From Acidobacteriota bacterium (GTDB taxonomy: Bacteria; Acidobacteriota; Blastocatellia; Chloracidobacteriales; JADJPF01), in NCBI GenBank assembly GCA_016213785.1, contig JACQZQ010000077.1:1-64000 (forward strand): 64,000 bases of DNA, read 5' to 3'. Below, piece by piece: positions 49,558-59,188 of the stretch. Position 1 is the first letter of the stretch. Every line of letters starts with the position of its first letter. The position numbers and the translations under genes are program-made. The notes below the pieces were generated by a model, which did not search any database, had not been told where the DNA came from, and saw only the letters and a list, made by a program, of their open reading frames with translations.

Positions 49558-49839
49558 TTAAGTCAAAATAACTTCTACTTCAAGTAAAACTCCTTTTGTA
49601 CCAATAACTTTCACTTTTGAGCCTTTAAGTATTTTATCGCTAGTAATCGCTTTCCAAACTTCCCCAGATATTAGCACTAATCCTAGTGGATCAAGATCTG
49701 TTTCTGCTATTGCAGTTCTACCAACTAAATTTCTATCATCACTTTTCAATTTATGTTGTCTAGAACTAATGGCTATATATAGTAGTAATCCTATAAATAG
49801 AATAGTTAAAAATAAAGCTAGAAAAAATATTATTTTCAT
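49558..49839 (-). CDS. NfeD-like C-terminal (OB-fold) single-TM protein
   Basis: N-terminal TM then LVGRTAIAETDLDPLGLVLISGEVWKAITSDKILKGSKVKVIGTKGVLLEVE. Confidence 0.82.
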   Translation of the reverse strand: MKIIFFLALFLTILFIGLLLYIAISSRQHKLKSDDRNLVGRTAIAETDLDPLGLVLISGEVWKAITSDKILKGSKVKVIGTKGVLLEVEVILT

Positions 49840-49855
49840 TTAATAGCTAAAAATT

Positions 49856-51517
49856 TTACTTATTTTCAGGCTCGATTAAGCGTTGTAAGGCTAGGGCATC
49901 GCGGTCTTGAGGGCTTAAGCTAAGAGCTTGTTTAAGATGTGTTTTAGCTTGAACCAGATCATTTTTTTGAAAATAAATTCTCCCTAATAAAACATGGGCA
50001 GGGACTAGTTTAGGGTTCCAAAAAATAGCAGCTTTAAGCGAAGTAATAGCTGCGTCGATATTAGCATTACGCTCATGTAGTCTTCCTATCAAAAGATGAG
50101 CCTCAGAATTATCTGGAGCGGTTTTTAATATATCGTTTAAGCTTGCAATAGCTTCTTTATCACGGCCTGCAATAAAAAACCCTTGAGCTTTGGCTAAAAG
50201 CGTATCTATTTGTTCAGCTTGTTTAGCAAGAGTTGTATTAGCTCTTGTGTCACGGCTACGAACAAGCCTTAAATAAGCTGTTCGGCTAAAATGATCTTTA
50301 AGACGCATTAAAATAGGAATTTTTCCACTTGTTTCCCATTTAGCAAAATCTGGTAAATTCTTTTTTGCCTCATCTACTGCAAGACTAGCTTCAGAGCTTT
50401 GATTCATCTTTTCCAAGCTTTTAGCCAAAATATAATAAGCTTGACCATCTTTAGTTTCTCGTTTTATAAGCTGGTTAAGCTGATTAGCAGCAGCACTATA
50501 TTGTCCAGCACGCCAAAAAGTATAGCCATAGTTAAAAAGTAGATCATTATCGCGAGGAGAGGCTTGGATAGCTAATCCTAATAGCTTAATAGCCTCATCA
50601 TAGTTAAATTTTCTTAATTCTAAGGCTGCGGCATTATTAAAAACTTCATAAAGAGGTAAAAGGTTTGTAAGAGGTTTTAGTATGGTAGAAGCTTTTTCAT
50701 TATCTCCTAATTGTAGACAAGCAACAGCACGATAAAATTGTGCTTCTAGGTAAAAATTATCTTTTTCACCAACTTTATCTAACCAATTTAGACCATCTTT
50801 GTAGTTAGCTTCATCATAATAAAGATGACCTAGAGTAAATACTGCATCAGGATATTGACCTCCTGTTGCTTGTTGGTATTCAGATATAGCACGAAAAAGG
50901 AATTTAACTTTATCGTCTCTATTAGAAGTAAGAGAGGCTTTAACATAGCTTTCAAAGGCATTTGAAGGAACAACTGTTGCTCTATTAATAATTTGTTCTC
51001 GTGAAAAAGCAAAACCAGAAATACGATTAGAAAGAACTTCCCAGGCTAATTTTCCTTGGATAACTTGTAGATCATTAATTGTCCCATTAAAAGTATAGTC
51101 ATTACCAATTGCTCTACCTTCACGTAGATCAATCATTCTAGAAGTAACAATGATTGTACGGCTTTTTCCCTCACCTAAAATATTATAGTTACCAATTAGA
51201 ATAATATCTGCACCTGCTTTTTCTCCTATTTTAATGGCACTAGCTCTAGTAAGTACTACAGTAGGAGAAAGTCCTAATCTTTCATAGGCTAAGTTACGTT
51301 CTTCAACATCTAGTGGAGTCAAGCCTAAATTATTGAGTAAGTTAGATATTGATATAGAGAATCCTTCTCCAATCCAGTTATATTCTGTTCTGCCCGAAAT
51401 ATTTTCAAAGGGAAGTGCTAGTATTGCCTCACCAGCATAGCTAAAAGTTGCTTGTGAAAGGATAAAAAGTAGTGTGAAAGAAATTAAGCGTAAAACAAAA
51501 CAAAATTTGGCTAACAT
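49856..51517 (-). CDS. Secreted TPR protein with FlgO/CsgG-like N-terminal domain
   Basis: Signal peptide; ILALPFENISGRTEYNWIGEGFSISISNLLNN...IKIGEKAGADIILIGNYNI; multiple TPRs. Confidence 0.8.
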   Translation of the reverse strand: MLAKFCFVLRLISFTLLFILSQATFSYAGEAILALPFENISGRTEYNWIGEGFSISISNLLNNLGLTPLDVEERNLAYERLGLSPTVVLTRASAIKIGEKAGADIILIGNYNILGEGKSRTIIVTSRMIDLREGRAIGNDYTFNGTINDLQVIQGKLAWEVLSNRISGFAFSREQIINRATVVPSNAFESYVKASLTSNRDDKVKFLFRAISEYQQATGGQYPDAVFTLGHLYYDEANYKDGLNWLDKVGEKDNFYLEAQFYRAVACLQLGDNEKASTILKPLTNLLPLYEVFNNAAALELRKFNYDEAIKLLGLAIQASPRDNDLLFNYGYTFWRAGQYSAAANQLNQLIKRETKDGQAYYILAKSLEKMNQSSEASLAVDEAKKNLPDFAKWETSGKIPILMRLKDHFSRTAYLRLVRSRDTRANTTLAKQAEQIDTLLAKAQGFFIAGRDKEAIASLNDILKTAPDNSEAHLLIGRLHERNANIDAAITSLKAAIFWNPKLVPAHVLLGRIYFQKNDLVQAKTHLKQALSLSPQDRDALALQRLIEPENK

Positions 51518-51720
51518 TTAAGATTCTCTCCTTAGAGCAATATTACTTGAGAGACTTTTTAGACAAAAACAAAAAAGCCGCCTAAAAAGCTTCTATCCTC
51601 AAAATGATTTGCTTATTTTTAAGGAGATGCATTATTAGAGCAGCGCGTTTGTTTAGAAAAATAAGTAAAGCTTTTCCTTAAACTTTATAATTTCTATAAA
51701 CTTTTAAGGAAAAGCTTAAC

Positions 51721-51794
51721 GTCTCGGACGGGATTCGAACCCGTGTCGCCGCCGTGAAAGGGCGGTATCCTGAGCCGGACTAGATGACCGAGAC
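51721..51794 (-). tRNA. tRNA-Glu (anticodon UUC)
   Basis: GTCTCGG...CCGAGAC acceptor stem, CCGCC-CTTTCAC-GGCGG anticodon arm, GGGTTCGAATCCC T arm. Confidence 0.96.
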
Positions 51795-51816
51795 TTAATT
51801 ATTAATTGTAAGAGGT

Positions 51817-51888
51817 GAGCCGTGGTGGGCTCGAACCACCGACCCTTTGGTTAAAAGCCAAATGCTCTACCGGCTGAGCTAACGGCCC
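51817..51888 (-). tRNA. tRNA-Lys (anticodon UUU)
   Basis: GGGCCGT...ACGGCTC acceptor stem, anticodon loop CTTTTAA, GGTGGTTCGAGCCCACC T arm. Confidence 0.95.
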
Positions 51889-52130
51889 CCAAGATTTAGA
51901 ACTTTCAAAAATCCTTTGCATTAGGAAAGTGCTATTATTAAACCTGGCTTTTCTAAATGTCAAGCTTTTCTTTAAAAACTTTTCCGGGTTAGAAAAATAC
52001 TCTTTTGCTCCACCTAGGATAAAATAGGGCTTTCTTCTTTGCCCAAAATAATTTATTTATGTTAGTATCTTACAAAATTTACGTATATTAGCTTTAGTTT
52101 TCTATACTCTAATATCTGAAGAATCAATTA

Positions 52131-52380
52131 GTTGTCACTTACCTAGTCCTAAAGGACTAGGCTTATTAGGGTAAAAGCTAATAAGTCCACGTGACCAAAC
52201 TAAGCTGTATGTGAAGCTACGTTATTAGAAGAGTTAAAGAACACACCTTGGAATGCGTGCCAGTTCCAAGCGCTGTAACCAGTAAGCTAAACAACTGCAA
52301 GGGGTATAGTGGTAATGCTTATTGGATATACTAACTAATAACTTTGTCGAGGCAGACTTACCCCAGTAATGGGAGATTTG
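52131..52380. ncRNA. Highly structured non-coding region; candidate omega-RNA/HEARO-like relic
   Basis: GTCAC...GTGAC enclosing CCTAGTCC-TAAA-GGACTAGG and CTTATTAG-N8-CTAATAAG; TTGGAA-N10-TTCCAA; CAGTT/AACTG; GGGGTA...TACCCC. No ORF in the region. Confidence 0.45.
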
Positions 52381-52453
52381 TAGAGTAATCTACTAATTTT
52401 TTGGGGAAGAGTTTTTCTCTTCTCTCTTTATCTTTTTTCTTTTTCAATAGAGG

Positions 52454-52495
52454 CGGCAATTCCTCCGCAACCTAAAGTTTGCGGTCTCTTTGCCG
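52454..52495 (+). promoter_or_regulatory. Double stem-loop in the leader of the PilZ gene
   Basis: CGGCAA-ttcct-CCGCAA-cctaaagt-TTGCGG-tctct-TTGCCG: two perfect 6-bp stems with a symmetric 5x5 internal loop, ending 7 nt before the ATG at 52503. Confidence 0.5.
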
Positions 52496-52502
52496 AAGAT
52501 TG

Positions 52503-52874
52503 ATGAAAAAACCTAATCAAATCAAAGATCAACAAGTACGCATTAGTCAAACTATTCCTATAATAATAAAAGGGAAAAATGTTGAAGACAAAGCCTACTT
52601 AGAAAAAACTACTGCCGAAGATGTTACTCGTCGAGGTGTTTTCTTTTCTACCCAACAACATTTGATCCCTGGTTCTTCTGTACGCCTTTATTCAGTAAAT
52701 GACCCTACTAAAACTATTGCTAAAGTTGAAGTTGTTTGGGTTCGTAACGAACCTTCTTCAGGTGTTGGCACTAAATTAATAGGTAGTAATCGTAGCTGGA
52801 TGAAATTTTTGTTAGAAAATTCTATCTCTGTCGTAGAAGAAGAAACCAAAACTCAAACTAAAGACGAAATTTAA
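52503..52874 (+). CDS. PilZ-domain protein
   Basis: QVRISQTIPIIIKGKN...TTAEDVTRRGVFFSTQQHLIPGSSVRLYS...AKVEVVWVRNEPSSGVGTKLIG; ATG 52503 favoured over TTG 52479. Confidence 0.8.
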   Translation: MKKPNQIKDQQVRISQTIPIIIKGKNVEDKAYLEKTTAEDVTRRGVFFSTQQHLIPGSSVRLYSVNDPTKTIAKVEVVWVRNEPSSGVGTKLIGSNRSWMKFLLENSISVVEEETKTQTKDEI

Positions 52875-52931
52875 ATTTATACTGATTAAGTAAAATAGAT
52901 TAACACATATTAACTAGAAATTGTATTAAGT

Positions 52932-55502
52932 ATGTATAAAGTATTAGTTTCTTTACTTTTTATCCTATCACTAGTTTTTTCCTCTTTTGCTAACCCACAA
53001 GCAGCAAAACTAAAAGGTGTAGTAAACCGCTTAGAGCCTGATGGAACCAAAACTGCGTTGCCTGGAGTTACCTTAAAACTAACAGGTGCTCTTATATCAT
53101 CTAACGCCCCGCTAGAGGCTGTTTCTGATGAAGAAGGCCGCTTTGCTATATTAGACCTTCTTCCAGGAGATTATACTGTTAATGTAGAGCTTGAAGGGTT
53201 TGAAGCCTATTCTAAAGCTTATAAGCTGCTTCCAGGAACAGTTGGAGAACTTGATATATCGCTTAAAATTAGCGCTGTTGGCTCAGATACAGTAGAAGTC
53301 CTAGCTAATGATGATAACAAGATCAATTCTTCGGAAACTACCAATATTGGAGCAGTCAAACAAAAAGAATTAAAAAATGCGCCACTTGTAAATGAGCGAT
53401 TCCAAGATGCTTTGCCTCTTTTACCTGGTGTAGTTCGCGGGCCAGATGGTTTACTTAATATTAAAGGAGCAAGATCTGGTCAAAGTGGGTTACTAGTTAA
53501 TAGCACTAATGTAACAGATCCTGTTACAGGAGATTTTGCTATTAGCCTACCAATTGAAGCTATTGAGTCGGTTTCTGTTCTTGCTAGCCCATATTCAGCA
53601 GAATATGGCAAATTTAGCGGTGCTGTTACAGCAATTGGAACTCGTTCAGGTGGAGATAGTTATAAGTTTCTATTTACTAACTTCTTTCCTCGTTTACGTA
53701 AACGAGAAGATCCTATTACAGGAGAAAAGAAAATTGTTGGACTAGAATCTTTTACTCCTAGGTTTATTATTACTGGCCCAATAATTAAAAAGAAATTAAC
53801 TTTCTCACAATCACTTGAATATAGATTTATCCGTACTCGTATCCCCTCTTTACCTGACTTACGCAATGATACGAAATTAGAAACTTTTGACTCATTTACT
53901 CAAGTTGATTATACAGTAAATGAACGTAATCGTATAACTTTTAACTTTTCTGTTTTCCCTCAAAATCTATCATTTATTAACTTAAATACTTTTAACAGTA
54001 TGGAAGTTACTCCAAACTTTCGCCAAAGAGGATTTTTTGGGGCTGTTGCTGAAAGAGTAGCGTTTGAAAATGGTAGTTTTTTAGAAGTGATTTTTGGGGC
54101 TAAAAAGTTTGATGCTTTTATTTTCCCTCAAGATGATAAACAGATGTTTATCACCCAAGATAGAAATTTAGGTAATTTCTTTAATCGCCAAGATCGTTTT
54201 ACTGATCGTTATGACACTCAACTAAATTATAGCCTTCCTGCATTTAATTTTAAGGGAACACATTCTGTTAAAATTGGAACTTTAATTAGCTTTAATACTT
54301 ATAACGGGCAAGATCAAAATTCTACAATTTTAGTAGGCAGTGAACTTAAACCCCCTGTAATAATTGGGAGTTTTGGAAATAGCCCATTTCCTAGCGTAAA
54401 AGACTTTACAGGCAACACAGTGTTTTTACGTAGAAGCCAACAAATTAATTTTGTAGGTAATGGTCGTTTAGATAGAGGTAATGCTGAGCAAGCTTTCTAT
54501 ATACAAGATAAATATAACATTACCTCTAAATTAATTTTTGATATAGGCCTGCGTTATGACCACGATGATATAGCAGGTGGAGTTAACTTTGCTCCTAGGT
54601 TTGGCTTTCTTTTTATTCCTGGAAGTGATGGAAAAACGGCTATTCGCGGAGGTGTTGGGCGCTTTTATGATAAAGTCCAACTTGGTGTTGGTGCATTTGA
54701 GCAACTCCAAAGCCGTAGTGTAACGACTTTTGCAAGCAATGGAATTACAGTAATTGATAGAGATAGAGTTTTTCTTAATAAATTTGCTAATGATTTAAGA
54801 ACTCCTTATAGTATCTCTACTACATTTGAAGTAGATAGAGAATTAATTAAAGGTCTATTTTTACGTTTTGGTTATCAACGTCGTGAAGGTAGAGATGAAT
54901 TTATAGTAGATCCTACTAGCACTCCAACAGGCTCGTTTTTATTTTTATCTAATGGCGGTCGTTCTCGTTATCAAGAATTTCAATTTACCTCTCGTTATAA
55001 AGTTAACCAAGGTAATGAAGTGTTATTTTCTTATGTACGTTCTAGAGCAACAGGTGATCTTAATGATTTTAATACTTATTTTGGGAATTTCCGAAACCCA
55101 ATTATTCGTGCTAATGAGCGATCAAGACAGCCCTTTGATACGCCAAATCGGTTTTTAATTACTGGAAGTCTTAAACTTCCCTTTGATTTAATGGCTTTTC
55201 CTGTTCTTGACCTTCGCACAGGGTTTCCTTTCTCAAAAATTGATGATGATCAGAACTTTGTTGGTACTCGTAACTCAGAAAGATTCCCTAGATTTGCATC
55301 TCTTGATATGCAAATCACAAAAGGAATAAAAATTCCTGTTCTAGGAAAAAAATATAAAACTAAGGTTGGGGTAAAAATATTTAATATAACTAATCATTTT
55401 AACCCTAGAGATGTACAGTCAAATATTGATAGTTTTAATTTTAGAGTTTTTTCTAATAGTGTTAGCAGAACATTTAGAGGGAAATTTGAGTTTGATTTCT
55501 AA
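52932..55502 (+). CDS. TonB-dependent receptor with N-terminal carboxypeptidase-regulatory-like domain
   Basis: Signal peptide; LKGVVNRLEPDGTKTALPGVTLKLTG...YTVNVELEGFEAYSKAYKL; plug (PLVNERFQDALPLLPGVVRGPDGLLNIKGARSGQSGLLVNSTNVTDP); beta-barrel to C-terminal FEFDF. Confidence 0.9.
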   Translation: MYKVLVSLLFILSLVFSSFANPQAAKLKGVVNRLEPDGTKTALPGVTLKLTGALISSNAPLEAVSDEEGRFAILDLLPGDYTVNVELEGFEAYSKAYKLLPGTVGELDISLKISAVGSDTVEVLANDDNKINSSETTNIGAVKQKELKNAPLVNERFQDALPLLPGVVRGPDGLLNIKGARSGQSGLLVNSTNVTDPVTGDFAISLPIEAIESVSVLASPYSAEYGKFSGAVTAIGTRSGGDSYKFLFTNFFPRLRKREDPITGEKKIVGLESFTPRFIITGPIIKKKLTFSQSLEYRFIRTRIPSLPDLRNDTKLETFDSFTQVDYTVNERNRITFNFSVFPQNLSFINLNTFNSMEVTPNFRQRGFFGAVAERVAFENGSFLEVIFGAKKFDAFIFPQDDKQMFITQDRNLGNFFNRQDRFTDRYDTQLNYSLPAFNFKGTHSVKIGTLISFNTYNGQDQNSTILVGSELKPPVIIGSFGNSPFPSVKDFTGNTVFLRRSQQINFVGNGRLDRGNAEQAFYIQDKYNITSKLIFDIGLRYDHDDIAGGVNFAPRFGFLFIPGSDGKTAIRGGVGRFYDKVQLGVGAFEQLQSRSVTTFASNGITVIDRDRVFLNKFANDLRTPYSISTTFEVDRELIKGLFLRFGYQRREGRDEFIVDPTSTPTGSFLFLSNGGRSRYQEFQFTSRYKVNQGNEVLFSYVRSRATGDLNDFNTYFGNFRNPIIRANERSRQPFDTPNRFLITGSLKLPFDLMAFPVLDLRTGFPFSKIDDDQNFVGTRNSERFPRFASLDMQITKGIKIPVLGKKYKTKVGVKIFNITNHFNPRDVQSNIDSFNFRVFSNSVSRTFRGKFEFDF

Positions 55503-55602
55503 AAATTTCTCTAAAAACCTTTATTAAAACCCTTAAATTTTGCGGTATTTTTTCAGATATAATGTAGTAAAAATCTATTTCTCTTGCTCGGTCTAAGTAG
55601 TA

Positions 55603-57219
55603 ATGATAGAAGCACTTTATAAGCGTAGACTAGTTCTTTTAGTACTAATCACATTGCTTGCCTTTGCCCTCAGGTTCTATAGACTGGATGCAGCAGGTTT
55701 AAGTGAAGATGAAACCCATAAAATAGATGCTGTAGCAGCTTATCAAGTAGGGGATTATACAGCTAATGCTGAACATCCGATGCTAATGAAAGCGCTTTCT
55801 GCTGTTTGTGTAATAACGGTAGAGCGTCTTGATCTGCCTATCTCTCCAGAAACAGCATTACGTCTCCCAAATGTAATATTTGGTTCTCTTACTTGTATAA
55901 TCTTATATCTCTTTTTTACAGAGTTATTTAGTTTTCGTATTGGGATTTTAACGTCTCTAATTTGGGCAATAAACCCTCATGCAATTTTAATAAACCGTGT
56001 AGCAAAAGAAGATACGCTACTAGTCTTTTTTCTTTGGCTAGGATATTACTTAGCTCGTCGTGCTAAAAAAGCTACTGAGTCAGAGAGTTTTTCTAAAATA
56101 GCTTTTTGGGGCGGTAGTGGAGCAAGTTTTGGTCTAATGCTAGCTTCTAAGTATTTTCCTCATTATTTTGGACTAAACTTCCTTTATTATCATTTAGTTG
56201 GCCCTAATAAATGGAATAACCCTATTAAAGGAAAACATCTTTTACTTTTCTTTATCACAATGCCAGTAGTATTTCTTATTGCTAGTCCCGCAATCTTAAT
56301 GCCAGGGACTATTTCATATATGGCACAGTATTCTAGAACTTTAACAGTTACTCATCATGGTTACTGGATGATGGGAGAACTTTATCAAAATGATGCTGCA
56401 ATCCCCTTAACAGGACTGCCTATTTATTTCTATTTATTAGCTTTAGCAATAAAAACCCAACTCCCTCTTTTAATAGCTTTTATTATTGGTGCAATAGAGG
56501 TTTTTCGTAAACGTACAGATGAGCCATATTTCTTTTTACGCTTTATGCTTTTGGTTTGGCTAATCCCCTACTCAATTTTTGGAGCTAAATGGTTAAGATA
56601 TATTTTAGCCTTTATGCCTCAAGTTTGTGCAACTATGGCTATAGGCTTAAGTGTTACTTATGATGCTCTAAAACTTTGGTGGGAAAAAAACCCCCAGTTT
56701 AATATTAATACTCGACTAGCTTTTACTAGTATAGTTTCTATACTATTTTTATTAGTACCCACAATCAATATAGCTATAACAGCACCTTTCTACTCTCTTT
56801 ATCTAAATGCTTTGGGAAAAAATAAGATTGGTTATTATTTTCCACATGATGAGTTTTATGATCTAGGACTACGTGAAGCAGTTAAGTATGTGGCTGAAGT
56901 AGCCGAACCTAAGGCAATAATTGCTAATGAAGCTGAGAGCGTAATAATCTACTACTCAAAAAGGTTTAACCGTCCTGATCTAAGATCTCAAATGATGTCT
57001 AACAAAGACTTTAAGTTCTCTGATGAAGCCACTACATATGTTTTATTACAAGATGGAAGAAGGTATTTTGAAAATAAACAGTATTTTGACTTATTAGAAA
57101 ATAATTATATTCCTATAAAAGAAATAAAAGTTATGGGAGCAACAGCAGTAAAAATCTATAAAGTCACTAAAAATCTTCCTTCAAAACCAATAAAAAGCGA
57201 TATTTTAGTAATTCAATGA
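55603..57219 (+). CDS. GT39 (ArnT/PMT-like) glycosyltransferase
   Basis: LVLITLLAFALRFYRLDAAGLSEDETHKIDAVAAYQVGDYTANAEHPMLMKAL; multiple TMs; LIWAINPHAILINRVAKEDTLLVFF. Confidence 0.88.
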   Translation: MIEALYKRRLVLLVLITLLAFALRFYRLDAAGLSEDETHKIDAVAAYQVGDYTANAEHPMLMKALSAVCVITVERLDLPISPETALRLPNVIFGSLTCIILYLFFTELFSFRIGILTSLIWAINPHAILINRVAKEDTLLVFFLWLGYYLARRAKKATESESFSKIAFWGGSGASFGLMLASKYFPHYFGLNFLYYHLVGPNKWNNPIKGKHLLLFFITMPVVFLIASPAILMPGTISYMAQYSRTLTVTHHGYWMMGELYQNDAAIPLTGLPIYFYLLALAIKTQLPLLIAFIIGAIEVFRKRTDEPYFFLRFMLLVWLIPYSIFGAKWLRYILAFMPQVCATMAIGLSVTYDALKLWWEKNPQFNINTRLAFTSIVSILFLLVPTINIAITAPFYSLYLNALGKNKIGYYFPHDEFYDLGLREAVKYVAEVAEPKAIIANEAESVIIYYSKRFNRPDLRSQMMSNKDFKFSDEATTYVLLQDGRRYFENKQYFDLLENNYIPIKEIKVMGATAVKIYKVTKNLPSKPIKSDILVIQ

Positions 57220-58106
57220 AAAAACTATTGATTGTAAATGCTGATGATTATGGTCAGGCAACAGGAATTAATATAGGTATTATAGAAGGACACTTAAGAG
57301 GAATTATTACTAGTACAACCATAATGGCTTCAGGGCGAGCACTTAATGATGGTCTAGCACGCTTAAAAGATACACCAAATTTAGGCTTAGGTTGTCACCT
57401 CGTCTTAATTGGCGAAGAGCCTGTAGCAAAAGCTAGTCAAATCCGTTCGTTAGTAAATAGTAAGGGAGAATTTCCTAAAACCTTAACAGACTTTATGTGG
57501 CTTATGACTTCAGGCCAGGCTAAATACTCAGAAATTGTTACTGAACTGCGTGCTCAACTAGATAAACTTTTTAATTTAGGGTTAACTATCTCCCATTGTG
57601 ATTCTCATAAACATTCACATGCTCACCCTAAAGTACTAGATGCTGTAATTCAAGTCGTAGAAGAATATAAAATTAACTATATTCGTAAGCCTTTTGAAAA
57701 ATGCAAAATTAAACAGCTTCGTCAAATGTTTGGAAAATACCCTAGTTTAGACATTAGTAAAAAATATCTTTTAAGTAGAATGTTAGACTATTATCACTCA
57801 ATTTTTCTTAAACAAATGTCTAAAACAAGCTTACACTATCCTGACTATTTTCAAGGCTTTATTGCTACAGGAAGTCTAACACCTGAAATAATGCCTAAGC
57901 TTTTAGCAGGGCTTAGTGATGGAGTAACCGAATTAATGTGCCATCCTGCACGCTTAGATGAAGATCTAAATAGAACTCAAACTAGACTAAAACAATCTCG
58001 CGAAAGCGAATTATCAGCAGTTATGTCTGACGAAGCTTTTAAGGTTATTAAATCAGAATCCATTGAACTTACGTCCTTTCGCCAATTAGCAAAACAACTT
58101 TTCTAG
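57216..58106 (+). CDS. YdjC/ChbG/HpnK-family carbohydrate deacetylase
   Basis: LLIVNADDYGQATGINIGIIEGHLRGIITSTTIMASG...LGLGCHLVLIGEEPV...ISHCDSHKHSHAHPKVLDAV...ELMCHPA; ATGA overlap with the upstream gene. Confidence 0.93.
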   Translation: MKKLLIVNADDYGQATGINIGIIEGHLRGIITSTTIMASGRALNDGLARLKDTPNLGLGCHLVLIGEEPVAKASQIRSLVNSKGEFPKTLTDFMWLMTSGQAKYSEIVTELRAQLDKLFNLGLTISHCDSHKHSHAHPKVLDAVIQVVEEYKINYIRKPFEKCKIKQLRQMFGKYPSLDISKKYLLSRMLDYYHSIFLKQMSKTSLHYPDYFQGFIATGSLTPEIMPKLLAGLSDGVTELMCHPARLDEDLNRTQTRLKQSRESELSAVMSDEAFKVIKSESIELTSFRQLAKQLF

Positions 58107-58117
58107 GAGCATTATTT

Positions 58118-59188
58118 ATGAAAGAAACCGCTAGTCAACCCTACTGTAGCAAAAATAAATATACTAGCAATCTTACCTATTCCGTAGTCGTTCCATTTCA
58201 CAATGAAGAAGATAGTATTCCAGAACTTTATAAAAGAATTGTAGAAGTTATGGAAGGCCGTTATGAGCCATTTGAGATGGTTTTTATTGATGATGATAGT
58301 AGAGATGCTACTTATCGTTTGCTAAAAGATTTAGCAGCTTGTGATAAGCGAGTTTCTGTAATTAAACTAAAGCGTAACTATGGTCAAACTCCTGCTTTAG
58401 CTGCTGGCTTTCATTATGCAGAAGGCGAAATTATTATTTCTATGGATGGTGATTTACAACATGATCCTGCTGATATTCCTGCCCTAGTAGAAAAACTACA
58501 TGAAGGGTATGATTTAATTTCTGGTTGGCGAAAAAAGAGAGTCGATAACTTAATTTTAAGACGTATTCCCTCACGTATCGCCAATATGATGATGGAAAAA
58601 CTCTCAGGCGTAAAACTCCATGACTTTGGAACTACTTTTAAGGTTTATCGCAAAGACACTATTAAACGAGTTAAGCTTTATGGAGAACTCCACCGCTTTA
58701 TCCCTGCCTTAGCTTCCTGGAATGGTGCTCGTATTGCAGAAGTCCCAATTAAAAATATTGACCGCGAAAGCGGGAAATCACATTATGGGATTTCCCGTAC
58801 TTTTAGAGTAATGTTTGATCTAATCACAGTACGTTTTCTTCTTAAGTATGTTACTAGACCACTACATTTCTTTGGCCCCATTGGGTTAATTGGTATGTTA
58901 GGAGGAGGGTTTTTAAGCTTCTTTCTTTTAATTAAAAAACTATTTTTTAGTACAGATCTTTTTACCGAACATGGGCCATTAATGATTTTAGCAATGATGA
59001 TGTTTTTGGCAGGAATACAATTAGTTTGTACAGGTTTAATCGCCGAACTTTTAGCTAGAACTTATTTTGAATCACAAAACCAAACTATCTATACAATTGA
59101 AAAAATTATTCGTGGCAAACGCTTACCTGAAGTAGAAGAAGAAAACCAAGGGGTTTTTGGTGAAGCAACCATTAAAACGAATAATTAA
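58118..59188 (+). CDS. GT2 polyprenyl-phosphate glycosyltransferase (DPMS/ArnC/GtrB-like) with C-terminal TMs
   Basis: YSVVVPFHNEEDSIPELYKRI...EMVFIDDDSRDATYRLL...IISMDGDLQHDPADIPALVEKLHEGYDLISGWRKKR; two C-terminal TMs. Confidence 0.93.
   Translation: MKETASQPYCSKNKYTSNLTYSVVVPFHNEEDSIPELYKRIVEVMEGRYEPFEMVFIDDDSRDATYRLLKDLAACDKRVSVIKLKRNYGQTPALAAGFHYAEGEIIISMDGDLQHDPADIPALVEKLHEGYDLISGWRKKRVDNLILRRIPSRIANMMMEKLSGVKLHDFGTTFKVYRKDTIKRVKLYGELHRFIPALASWNGARIAEVPIKNIDRESGKSHYGISRTFRVMFDLITVRFLLKYVTRPLHFFGPIGLIGMLGGGFLSFFLLIKKLFFSTDLFTEHGPLMILAMMMFLAGIQLVCTGLIAELLARTYFESQNQTIYTIEKIIRGKRLPEVEEENQGVFGEATIKTNN

Noticed and set aside
49558-49839. NfeD/stomatin operon
   Set aside because: No SPFH/stomatin or NfeD1 protease gene adjacent, so only the OB-fold protein is called.
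52131-52380. tmRNA, RNase P or group I intron
   Set aside because: None of the core signatures I know (tmRNA tRNA-like ends, RNase P GAGGAAAGUCC, intron P/Q/R/S) is present.
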